Assembly: GCA_907165065.1 (NCBI GenBank)
Contig: OU015530.1
Span: forward strand, 48,841,465-48,905,464
Origin: Caprimulgus europaeus
Taxonomy: Eukaryota > Chordata > Aves > Caprimulgiformes > Caprimulgidae
Length of the DNA: 64,000 bases
Direction of reading: 5' to 3'
The position numbers and the translations under genes are program-made. Of the stretch, positions 51,006-61,698 are shown piece after piece (the first letter of the stretch is position 1; every line of letters starts with the position of its first letter). The notes under the pieces are model-generated. The model had not been told where the DNA came from. It saw nothing but the letters and a program-made list of their open reading frames with translations, and did not search any database.

Positions 51006-51052
51006 GGAACCTGCCGATCCTCCTCATCTCTCTCTGCTGGAGCCTGGGGCAG
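51002..51052 (+). CDS. VIPR2: VIPR2 coding exon 1 (signal peptide)
   Basis: The exon encodes MRNLPILLISLCWSLGQ and stops at a consensus donor CAG|GTAAGT (51053). The product is the class B (secretin-like) G-protein-coupled receptor for VIP and PACAP, which signals mainly through Gs and cAMP at the plasma membrane. These 17 residues form a hydrophobic signal peptide. From memory the human protein begins MRTLLPPALLTCWLLAP, also 17 residues before the shared VN..HPECRF. The start has G at -3 and A at +4, a usable context. It lies inside the CpG island and splices in phase 0 to the exon at 54155. The N-terminus alone would be weak evidence; the call rests on the joined exons. Any extra noncoding 5' exon upstream cannot be excluded. 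Confidence 0.9.
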
Positions 51053-54000
51053 GTAAGTCACGCCGCGCTCACCCCCGGCCGCGCCGCCGGGAGAAGGGTA
51101 AAACTTGCCCCTCCAGACCGCGGACAGGGCGGCCCCTACGGCGCTTCCCGGCTTCTCCGTCCCTGAGGTGCCTTTGCGGAACCCCCTGGGCTGGCGGTTC
51201 CCTCCCAGCTTCCCCCGGAGCTGGGGCGGGGGGCTCAGCGGCAGCTGTAGCAGGTGCGGAGACTTTAGCCCCGCCGCACTCACTTAGGGAGACAACTGAC
51301 TCCCGCCGCTCCCGCTTACTGGGTGTCCCCGCCGGGACCCCCAGCTCATTTCCCCTCTGGCGCTCCGGGACACACGATCCCTGGCCGCACAGGCAGCGGC
51401 GGGCCGGGCCAGCGGCGCAGGCGGCGGGGGGCGCCGCCCCGCATCTCCGAGCGCTCCTCAGGGGCCGGTGCGGCTCCGCCCCGGTGGGGCAGCGCGGGCC
51501 GGGCCCGGTCCCCATCTCCGGCGGAGCGGTGCGGGGCGGGGGGCCCGGCGCCGAGTCACTTGCTGCGCTGTTTTCCCCGGTAGACGGTGGTCACCACGAG
51601 TTAGGGAAGAGTTTTCGCAGAGCGCTGCCCTGGTACGGTCTAGAAGGTCGTTAGCAATCGTCATATGGGCAGAAAAACCTGCAGGATTAAATTCTCTTTA
51701 ATGCAGTGCAACCGGATAACAACGTACAAAGCATTCAGAATATTAAAGTCTTCAAATTTAGGGCGTCTGGTTTTAACATCTTTATATCTTAATCGTTTCT
51801 TCAGTTGTTTGTAAAAGTCTAACATTGCTGGAAACATGACTTACAAAAAATACAAAATCTGCCCCTTAAATTTTTCAAATGTTTGTTACTGCAAATTTAA
51901 AATAACAGATCATTTCCACCAGAAGTCAGGAAGCCATGCTGAAGGTAAATGTAAGCTGCTTGTCAAAATAAATGTTTTGCCAGTCCAACTGTTGTTCTGG
52001 ATGCATTAGAAATTGTTAAGCCACTAAAAACGTAGAGCGACTCCTCAGCTGGATCTCCAGCGAGCTGTGTGTGCAGCACAGCGCACACGGTTCTGTACCT
52101 GGCAGTTACAAAGGATAACCTGCCCTTGCTAAAGCAGAGGGGAAGAGGGATGAGCACCAGCCCTGAAAGGTGGTGAGTGCCCCCAGAAACCGTTTTGGGG
52201 TTCTTAATGTGTTTCAGGATGTGGTCAGTGCCACATAGTCTTGAACCCTGAATCTCTTTAGCTTGGTGCAGTATATCTGAATGAAACTGGTGTATGTATT
52301 AGAACAAAGTATATTACAGTTTGGCATGCTTCCCAGTTTGAAAAGTAATGTTGTGTTACTTTTGGTTCTAACAAATTTATGTTCTCAAAGTAACCTTTGC
52401 TACGAGATCATCACCAGTAGTGAGAAACTTACAGTTCTTTTGTAAGTTTGAGAGAGAGAAGTCACTTATTTGGCAGGTTTCTTAATTGCAGTAGCTGCTT
52501 TGATTTACCTCTCATTTAATTAACATTTCCATTACTGGAACCTACCTTTCCAAGACCCAATAAATATAATACTTTTTTTGAGTAGGAGATTTACTCTTGG
52601 TTACTGAATGTTTGCAATTTTGATAAATAAATAAATAAATAGTTACATGAAAGAAAAGTGGAATTAAAAACCTTATGTATGCATGGGACTTTATTTTACA
52701 TGGGCGCTATCTGGAAAGTAGATAATACAGAACAAAACACAGATATTTGCAGGATTGCGCTGGACTTTCTATTATAAGTGCTAGAAATATTAATTTATCT
52801 TATGGATCTGTACATTTTCACTTTCAAAAGAAAAAAAGTCTGCCCTGAAATCATATAATTTCAATAGTTAATATAGAGAAAAGATGGGAGAAAGGAAGTA
52901 AGGTTCTGATATTGTAGACAGTGAATTGAGATGTTTGAACAAGATACTTGTTAGTGAGTTTTCATAACAGCTCCTGCGGTTATGCTTATAGCTCTTACAC
53001 TGTATTTTAAAAGCTATGCAAGTGGCTTGCCTGCGAGGAGACTGCAGAATAACCAGCTTCTCAGTCCTGCCTCTGGGTCCTACGTTCTGGGTCCATGATC
53101 ACAGCTTAATTAATTAGTGTCTCATGAATCAGATACTATTACCAGATTTTGCTATTAAACATCCCTTAGAAAAAGTAGGACAGAGAAAAGGAAAGAGAGA
53201 AACTTGGAGAGAGATCACCCTTTTCTTGGTACTACAAGTGTGAGGGTGACTGAATTACAGCATAGTCACATTTATTTTCATTATGATGTTATTTCATTTG
53301 AGCTAATCACACCGTCCCTTCAGCTCCAGTGGTGTTTCCTATTTTTCCCATGTGTCTCCTATTACAGTAATTTCTCCCATGCAGTCTCCTATGGACTCTC
53401 TTTCTCTGTTAGGCTCTGTCTGCCCCGTGAAGCCAACTGACTTCAGTGCAACTTCCCAGTGTCCTGTTTTAATTCCCAATACTGCTACATCTGTCTCTTC
53501 CCGTGGACATAAATAACCCTTTCTGAAAACCAAGGAACTGGGAGCAGTGTTGTAAACAAGTAAAGGCAAAAAGTGCTTTCATTCTTAAAGGACTGGGATT
53601 TTCTTTCTGTGTAGCACTTGCTTGAATGAAATAATCATGCTCTGGGGCCTTCAGGAGGTAAAATATACATGGTGGAAAAGAGAAGAGAAGCAAAATCTAC
53701 CGTGTCAAATAGAATGTAGTTTGATCAGTTTTTCTGTTCTGTGAGTCATATTAAACTTTCAGCTTCCTAACTTACTAAAAAAAGTAAAAAACCCATATGC
53801 GTGTACTTCCCTGCTGATGTTTAACTCAGTTTTTCTGAAGGAAAAAGTTTTGTGAAACAATATTGGTGAATACACTATAAAGTTAAATATTTTCTTGTAA
53901 ATGACAGTTGGCCTTGAAGTGCTACAGGATGTAGCCAGTGAATGCTCTAATAGATTATTTTAACATTTTGTTTTCAAAAGTCAATGTGTGAGAAGGTAAA

Positions 54001-54154
54001 ATGGGCAACGACTGTGTCTGTGAAATGCCTAACATATACTTGGGCAAAACCAGTGCCAGTTAAAGTTGTGGATTTCATTATTGGTAATTGCATTCTTCGT
54101 AAAGTATTTTAATTCGTGTTTCAAGACCCTGGCCTGTTTGTTAATTTGACACAG
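51053..54154 (+). other. VIPR2: VIPR2 intron 1
   Basis: A 3102-bp intron with GTAAGT donor and a TTGACACAG acceptor (AG at 54153-54154) preceded by a T-rich stretch. Its first 600 bases are still CpG island; the rest is AT-rich. An AAAT-type microsatellite lies near 52.63 kb. I see no young transposon. Short frames inside it, for example 53204-53440, are not supported. Confidence 0.88.
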
Positions 54155-54257
54155 GTGAATGGTGTCCATCCAGAATGCAGATTTCAGCTGGAGATTCACA
54201 AGGAGGAAACAAGGTGCATGGAACTTCTGAAGAATGCAAAGCCAGTGGACTACAAAG
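54155..54257 (+). CDS. VIPR2: VIPR2 coding exon 2 (start of hormone-binding ectodomain)
   Basis: This 103-nt exon encodes VNGVHPECRFQLEI then HKEETRCMELLKNAKPVDYK plus one base, ending at donor G|GTAAGA. Joined to exon 1, Cys falls at residues 25 and 38, the first two of the six conserved ectodomain cysteines of class B receptors. The pattern VN..HPECRF.LEI..EET.C.ELL is what I recall of human VIPR2 at identical numbering. It is clearly closer than VIPR1 (EECDYVQMIEVQHKQCLEE) or the PACAP receptor ADCYAP1R1 (HSDCIFKKEQAMCLEK). Downstream residues of the exon are less conserved, as expected of a linker. The next exon, expected to carry the CSGVWDNITCW region, would start in phase 1 and is not in this window. 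Confidence 0.94.
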
Positions 54258-55337
54258 GTAAGAAAAGATAAGCTGTAATGTAAAGACTACTGTAGTACTC
54301 GCTCAAGATTTTCTCCCTTGACCTTCTTTGCTGTTGTGGTTGCCGTATTTGTCTGTACTGTGCTTATAATTTTATATATTTTAGAGTTTATGCAGATTTT
54401 GCATTAAAGGTACAGATTCAGCAGGTAGGTTGTGAGAGGTGTGCCTGATGTTAGGCATGCACTGGCTGGGACACTAGATGGGAGCAAACACATTCTCATG
54501 TTTTAAGCTGTTGCTCCAAGTATTTCCTGACTGGCAAAGAAGCTGCTGGCTGGTGATGGCAGGACCAGCAGAAAAAGTAAATGAGGAAAAGTTGAAAGCC
54601 TTGGATCCAAGCATCTCTTTCTAGTTATGGTTTTGAAAGTAGAGTACTAGTGGCAGGAATGATCTCTGGGTTTCCCAGGGGGAAGATTTTTTCAGACAGA
54701 AGATCAAATTCACACCCAGAGTACTAGAGAGTCATGCAAAGGAAAAGCTGGACAGTAGTGTTACGTTCAGTCAACAAATTCTCTCTGTTACTTTATCGGT
54801 TTTATTTTCTCTCTACATAGAAAGGTAAATATATGCAGATATGATGAACTGTAATTTAATAGAAGAAGGAAGAGATGTAGTTTATTTTTTAATTTTAGAT
54901 TTTATAAATTTCTTTGCTATGTTTTAATGTGACAAGAACATAAGATTATTAAAAAAAAATCACATTTTTTGTGTAGATTAGTTATGTTATGTAAACTGTA
55001 TGCCAAAACTTGTGAGCAGAAAGCAGTCTCTGTGCACCTAGAAAGGTGGTGAAGAGGTAAAAGTGCTTCTTGGAGTGCTTCATTTACAATATTACCTGCG
55101 CAGCACTCCTCTGGTAACATGTAAAGTATTGAAGGGTGGGCTTTCAGTGAGACTTAGAAAAAGGGGAAAGAAATACTAGATCTAAAGCCAACTGAACATT
55201 TTTTAGATCAAAATACAATTCTGATTTTTATAAAGTAGTACCACATCTAGATCTAATAATTAAATTTCTGTTCTTAAATGATCCTTAAGTGACTGGAAGT
55301 ATTTAATTTCATATTAGTTCTACAAAGCTGTAAGCCT

Positions 55338-55411
55338 CATTGGTGTCCTGCCTTTTGATAGTCCAGGTATATATCATTGGTGTCCTGCCTTTTGATAGTC
55401 CAGGTATATAT
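55338..55411 (+). repeat. Perfect 37-bp tandem duplication
   Basis: The unit, beginning CATTGGTGTCCTGCC and ending GGTATATAT, occurs twice back to back (55338-55374 and 55375-55411) without a mismatch, and the first three bases recur after the second copy. Perfect identity implies a recent duplication or an assembly or polymorphism effect. It lies in intron 2 and has no coding role that I can see. Confidence 0.95.
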
Positions 55412-58400
55412 CATCTCAGAATAACTGGGCTCCTTGGAATACTACAGCTCTTAACAGTGCCCTTGTTTTCTTTTGGTTGAACTAGGTGATACATAGTGTA
55501 TTTGTTTTTTCATATTTAGTCCTTTTTGAATGCACTGTGAAGATGATTATGATACCTCAGGGACCTGCCATCTGCAGTACCCTTAGAGCATAAACATGAG
55601 TCCCAACTCATGTTGCTTTCTCTACATCTCTTCTTGATTTGCATGTGTAACTCCCTCAGTTCATACTCTAATATCAATTTTTATACAATAAAATAATTAA
55701 AAAGATCATCAACAGTTTGTATTTTACTATAATTTTTCTTTTTGATTAATCCAGATCAGTAATTAGAAAAATTATAGTAACAATGAATAATTTACATGGA
55801 TATCTCTTCCAAGCAAATTCTTACTGGAATAATTGATCTACATTTAGATTTTTTTTTATTTATATGAGTGTTGAAGAGAGATGGCGGTTACATAAATAAC
55901 GCTAGTGTGAAACCAGATGGAGAAATAATTACTAGCACAGCTTAATGAATTAAATCTTGAATTAATAAATACAGTATTAGCTATTATACAGCTTTGAAAG
56001 GCAAGATCCACTTTTGTGATACAGTTGCTGGGCTGCTTCCAGGGTATCCTTGTGATGTACACCAGTTTTATTTTGAGTTCCCTAGGGGAAGAAAGAAGTT
56101 TTCTGTCAATCTTTTCTTCATAGCTTCTCTTCACTGGAAGAGGGGTGCCTCCTGAAGGCAAACTGCTGTGCAAGAACTTCATGTCTTGAAAGGAGACAGT
56201 ATGTTTGATGGTGTCGATTCAGCCCTGCAGGTAGTGATAAAACAGCAGTGGAAGGATTTATATACTTAATTGAATGTCTGGCTAAAACTAAGGGAATATT
56301 CCATTTTGTAAGAGACTGGAATAAAGCCCCTGTGGTAAAAAAACTTTATTTAATGTTATAGGAAAATTTATCCTGTGCTTCATGTTATAGATATGTTTAC
56401 CAAGAACCTGTTTAGAAAAGCCTATGTTAAATATATGCATTTGCATCTCCAAAAATATCCATTCTCTGTGTCCTTATTTTCCTAATAAACTCTCTGTACT
56501 CCTACAAAGATATAAGGAGTATTTTGAACAGAGACTTGCAGATTGTCACAGTGATACTCTGACTGCTGTTAAAGAATAATTACTAATGAAAATTGGCAAT
56601 CTGGAACTCGACCAAGTCCTCGCTCCACACCAAAACTTGTAGTACACTTGTAGAAACATAATTCATTACAATAAATTCACAAAACCTATTTCACTTTTTC
56701 CTGAATGGCAAAGATGGTTATACAGCCCTTGTCAGGCTTTTCTGACTTTAGCATGGGCTACTTGCCTCGCAACAGCTATAATGAAATTTAATGAAAAGTC
56801 CTGTCTAGAATTTGGAAATAAAGGTTCACTAAGATTCAAGCCAATAGGATTGGGGCACCTTTATCAAAATCAGGGGAAATTTTTTTGCGAACTTCTTGGG
56901 CACCTGAGAAGCCTTCGCACCTCTATGTAACATGCTCCAGAATTTGGCTGGAATGCATGGCTACTGAATTTTGGAAGATCCAAATTTTGTGGTACAGGCA
57001 GTTTCTCCTTTGACCTAGATGGCAATTATGTACGAAATACCTTATCTAATTCTTCTTAGCTCCCAGTTAGGGAGACATAAAGGAAAGATTTAAAGGCAAT
57101 ACTTTTTTTTGTTTGTTTGTTTTACATAATAACATGATGTTATAGTCATCTTTCCTGAGCTGCCTTATAACATAGGCTGAAGAATTTCACTGAGTAATTT
57201 TGTAGTGCACCTAAAATAATTGACTATGAAGTCTACGAAGGACTTGCTTAGTTCCTGGCTTAGTAAAGGAATAGTGTATTTTGTAAGGAAACACTGTATA
57301 AATACTGTGTAGATATCCTCTGAACAATGGTAAGGATATATTAAAACCATAAGACCCTGTTTGTCTAAATTCTGCTGATTTGCCAGTGTCAAACTGTTAG
57401 ACATGCAGACCCCCTGCTTTGTACCCTTTGGGAGATGTTCAGGCATTAGTGCACACTCTTCCATTAGTAGAGAGCATTACGCTCCATTTAGGGAAGAAAG
57501 TCACTCTCCAAAGATCTGTGTCAGTGCCTTCCTCTCTGTAGTGCTCTCCAGCAAATCTAGTTGTTTATTTTATGAAGACTGCATTAGCTTCCATCTGCAT
57601 TTGTTTTCTTCTTTCCTCCTATAATGTGACACCTGAGATATGGATGCACCTTAGCTGGCAGCCTAGGAGGGGATGTTTTTTTGCACTGTCATTTTTGAAG
57701 GGCAGATTAATTCCATTCTAAGTAGCTCATAATAGCTACACATTTTGAGGTCTGTATGGGAAAACACTGATTTATCTTTTACATACTACCTATGGCTTGC
57801 TCCTTAAAAACAGAAAGCTCCCAATAAAAGTGAAAATACATAAGAATGGCTAACTCTCTATTTCTGTCTTTAGTCAGTAGTTAAAATTTTACCTAATTGA
57901 TTAATTTATGTTTACCTTTAAATGAAAAGTGAAATCTTATGGTAAATAATGTTAAAACTCAGTCAGTAGACTTTATAACAGGGTTCTACAACAGAAGTTT
58001 CAAAAAGATCTCATGAAAAAATGAAACAACAGGTTTTGGGGTTTTTTGGGGTTTGGTGTTTTTTTGTGGTTTTTTTTTTTATTTTGGGCTAAGTGACTGC
58101 ACAGTTAAATGAGTCTTTTTGGCTCTTGCTTTCCAAAATGTGTTTTTGTGAGACCCATTTGCCAGACAACGTTTTAGATTTTAGGTATGGCATCTTAACT
58201 TTGAGGAAGGGATGTAGATGGAAAGAGAAATGGCTTCAGAAAGAATTTCATAAACCTCTCAGAGAGTGGCTTCATAATGTAGCTAGTAATGTGAAATTAA
58301 AACAGATAGGACTACCAAAATGATAGTCTCACTTATGCATAAATTTAAAGCAAGAGGGACCAATGTCACTATGTCATCTAATCCTCCAAATTATGCTGCT

Positions 58401-59296
58401 GCTAGAATTTAACTCAGTGATTCCAGCACTGCGCTCATGGTCTTGTGAATGAAACAGAGCATATCTTTCTGGAAGCTTTTCAGAATGGTGGGATGAATAT
58501 TCAAATGTTGGACCTGGAGCAAGTTGTCCAAAAGTTAGTTTATCCAACGAACTTCTACTGTCAAGGTTATTTCTCCAGTAAGAAAGGTGCCTGTTTTGCA
58601 TTCCAGACCCACACGTACACACACACACACGTATATCTTTGTATTGTGCAAATGAAGGGCTGACTGTGAGTGTAACTAAGCCAACCTGATGATCAATCTC
58701 TCCTCCACATCAGTAAATAGGAGACATAAAACAAAGCCAGATGAGGCCTTTCTTTTGCTATGTGAAAGGAATCTCCTCAAAGTTCCCCTTTTTTTTAATC
58801 CTCCCAGTGTCATCAAGGTCTTCCATACGTTTTTGTTTGGTTTTGCAGCTATTTTCTCTGTAAAATGAGTCAGTAGTTCAGACTTCAGTGTTGCTTAGAG
58901 ACTTCTGATGTAGCATTAAAGGTAGAACTAAATGAGACTGTGTGATCATGGAACTTAATTTCATGCAGCACTAGTAGCTCTTGGCAGGACAACTTAAGCT
59001 TTCTTGAATCTCTGCTGCTGCTTTTCTAGCAGTAGTACAGACATGCTCTTACTTTTTGGTTCACACATTTTTTTGAGGGGAGCTGAAGGGGCTGCTTTGA
59101 ATGTTTGCCTGTTTTGGCTTCTATTAATTGAAGTGTTACTGTTAATGACACTACATAAAACTGGTCATCCTTATGGTGTTGACAATGTCTGGGCTTTGTG
59201 GAAGCTATACATAATTGTTTGAGGGCAGAAGAGTGGCAGAGCTGGCTCATCTTTTGAGGAGGACTGGGTGATAGGTGAGAAAGAACCTTGAATGAA

Positions 59297-59520
59297 AGGA
59301 ATCGCAGAATTGCCTAAATTGGAAAAGACCTTTAAGATCATCAAGTCCAGTCCTTAACTCAACGCTGACAAGTCCCCGACTAACCCATGTCCCTCAGCAC
59401 TGTGTCTACACAACTCTTCAGTCCCTCCAGGGATGGGGACTCCACCACTGCCCTGGGCAACCCATTCCAATGCCTGAGAACCCTTTCAGGAAAGAAATTT
59501 TTCCTCATATCCAGCTGCCT
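59297..59520 (-). mobile_element. CR1 LINE 3'-end fragment in VIPR2 intron 2
   Basis: On the + strand ATCGCAGAATTGCCTAAATT, then GGAAAAGACCTTTAAGATCA and TCAAGTCCAGTCCTTAACTC are the inverted 3' UTR of CR1. They are followed by the inverted end of ORF2, which reads on the minus strand as [20 protein letters not shown] and [18 protein letters not shown], the CR1 C-terminus. It is truncated to about 220 bases and lies antisense to VIPR2, so it would not interrupt the receptor reading frame. Confidence 0.9.
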
Positions 59521-60789
59521 ATTGAAAAATGAACAACACGAAATAAATGGTGAAAACTGAGCAAATGTCCTGATCAATCTTATTGCAAAATCTTGCACAA
59601 TGAAGGTTACTAAGAATGACAATAACAAACTTTTTTGGAAAGAAGAGAGGCAACATGTGGGCACAGATACATTCTATAATTTTGAAAGTCTGAAATTTCT
59701 CCCCCCCCACCAAAATGTAAATAGAAATTCAGAAGTAGGTATTAATAAATGTAATTTGGAGCCCTGAAAAAGGAAAGTTGACAGCCAGAAGTGAATTTAC
59801 TGTGTTTTTTCAGAAGATTCTGAAAGAAATACTGTCCCACATGGTTTCTCATTTGAGTCCTGGTAAAGACAGCTGTGGCCGTGGCAGTCTACTCTCCATG
59901 ACATCCAAAGTTCAAATGTTACAAGGAAACAATCTTGAATACCAAAGCAGTAAAAGAACTCCAGCTAACACAACAAATAGCATGTGGATTAGACATAGTC
60001 CAAACTAACAGAAATATACAGTCCCAATATTTTGCAGAGACTTTAAAAATTTGTGGTAGGGTTTATATGAACAGAAGATTGATATTTAATAATATTTTCT
60101 GAAGAATGCACATCATGTCTAAATTGGATCAACATGATGATGAAGGTACCTCTTACAGCTTTGACTCTGCATCCATTAATATCTTTCCAGTATAATAGAA
60201 AATGGTGTTCTTATGGTAAGATTAGAGTATTGTCCAGTTAGACAAAAATAAATGCTGTTTTCTCCTAAGAACATTTTGAGCAATTGGAAATCAGGATTTC
60301 CTTTGTAGAAAATCTGGATCAAAATGTATTTTCTTTTTTAGAGTTTTTTTTTTTCAAAGTTCTTAGCTGGCAACTTCCGTATTTCCTCACACTACCCTAA
60401 AAAATATGTGAATTACATTAAAACTTAAAATTGAGTTATAGATTTTTGATTCTCTTGTGTGAAACTGTTCTTCAGAAAGGAAATAAGGCATTTCTTCTGA
60501 AATGTTTCACTTAGTGAAAAGTAATCCCCTGGAAATCTCAGTAACAGTATTTTTGCCATTCATGGTAATAGGACTCACTTCTGAAAACCCATAAACTGCA
60601 AAAATTTTAGGTGAATATGAGATAAACTCTACTGGTTTTGTCATTCTGCTTAACTAGTTAAATCTGATGTATATTGTAAACTTCCAAAATTCTGCTTGCT
60701 GTGTATGGGTAGTTTTTATTGACCAGCAATTTAAAAAGTTTACATTTGCATTTCCTTTGTATTTCTGAATAACCGGCGCTTGTACGCAC

Positions 60790-61130
60790 CTGTACAATTT
60801 CACAGCAGTGCTTTAGTTCCCTATGGGCACATTGCACCAGCTTCTTGACCCGTCTGCAGCCAGTGCTTTCATTTCCACAGGGTCCCAGCAACTTGGGGAG
60901 GGGGTTGGGGGTCCCTGGGCAGGCAGAGCCCATCCCACCCCCAGCCCCCAGGGGCAGCTGAGGACATTACCTGTAGGTTGGGGGGTTGGGATCCAGCCTG
61001 GTGCAGGGAACCAGGTGGGACACAGCCCTGGGATAGCGGGGCAGGGCCATGGTGGTGGGTCTGGGCACAGGCTGAGGCAGGCACAGGCACTGCTGTGATG
61101 AAGCTGAAGTCAGGTGCACCCACAACATGG
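60790..61130 (-). other. GC-rich patch with exon-like minus-strand frame
   Basis: A local rise in GC within the AT-rich intron. On the minus strand a frame (60658-60933) contains GNESTGCRRVKKLVQCAHRE and LKHCCEIVQ and reaches a good donor, ACAG|GTGCGT, at 60790/60789. An AG at about 60915-60916 could serve as an acceptor, giving an exon-like unit of about 125 bases. I recognise no protein family. G runs near 60896-60922 also give the + strand quadruplex potential. It may be an old transposable-element piece or an antisense transcript exon. Confidence 0.25.
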
Positions 61131-61685
61131 CTGAAGGCCCAGACCAGCTTAGATGGGACCCTGGGCAGGAGGGAGAGGCTGATTTGGGCCTTTAAGCCCT
61201 ATTAGTGCACTCAGAGCCCTGACAAAAGTAGACAGTAAATAACTTCAGCAAAGTAGCTTGGAGAAGCAGTATTTTTGCTGCTACCTTCTTTCTCTTGCTG
61301 CTTTAAGCAGTTCTGCTGTGTGTTTGCTTTGCTTCCAGTTTGCTAGCTCCTTTTCCTTTCCTTCTTATTACATGAAAATGCAGAAAGAATTTCAGTCCAT
61401 ATATGTTCATAAATTCACATGCAGCCTGAATGACATGCTGGGGCATTCAGACCTACAATCTAGAAAACATTGCCCTTAAGAGGCGAGATTGTTTCTGCTT
61501 TGTCAAGTTAAGTAGAAAAATCAAAACGTTTCCCTGCTCAAAAAATAAACCCTGGACTAGCTGACAACTTTCTGGCTGATTTTCAAAGAACTTTCTCTTT
61601 GTTTCATGTATCATGCATGCCTAGACAGTTTAAAAAATGCTAAACCTCTCCTTGAATTGGCAATTTTAAAAATCCAAATGTAAAG

Positions 61686-61698
61686 TGCCACCTAGTGG
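61686..61698 (-). promoter_or_regulatory. Candidate CTCF motif
   Basis: TGCCACCTAGTGG fits the reverse complement of the CTCF core (consensus GCCCCCTGGTGG, with A and TA variants allowed). Motif strength is judged by eye and occupancy is unknown. Confidence 0.35.

Larger units (their letters stand above)
50420..51665. promoter_or_regulatory. VIPR2: CpG island with presumed VIPR2 promoter
   Basis: The base composition changes sharply from AT-rich to strongly GC- and CpG-rich and returns to AT-rich by about 51.67 kb. The island contains GC-box (Sp1-type) strings at 50429-50437 and 51224-51230, many CGG/GCC runs, and coding exon 1 in its middle. I see no TATA box placed near the likely start, which suits a dispersed CpG-island promoter. 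Transcription start is not determinable by eye but must lie upstream of 51002. Long frames on both strands (up to 242 codons) result from low stop density in GC-rich DNA. Confidence 0.85.

Noticed and set aside
50926-51654. 242-codon + strand frame and several overlapping frames on both strands
   Set aside because: They lie in the CpG island where stop codons are rare, overlap one another on both strands, and one crosses the real VIPR2 exon 1 in a different frame.
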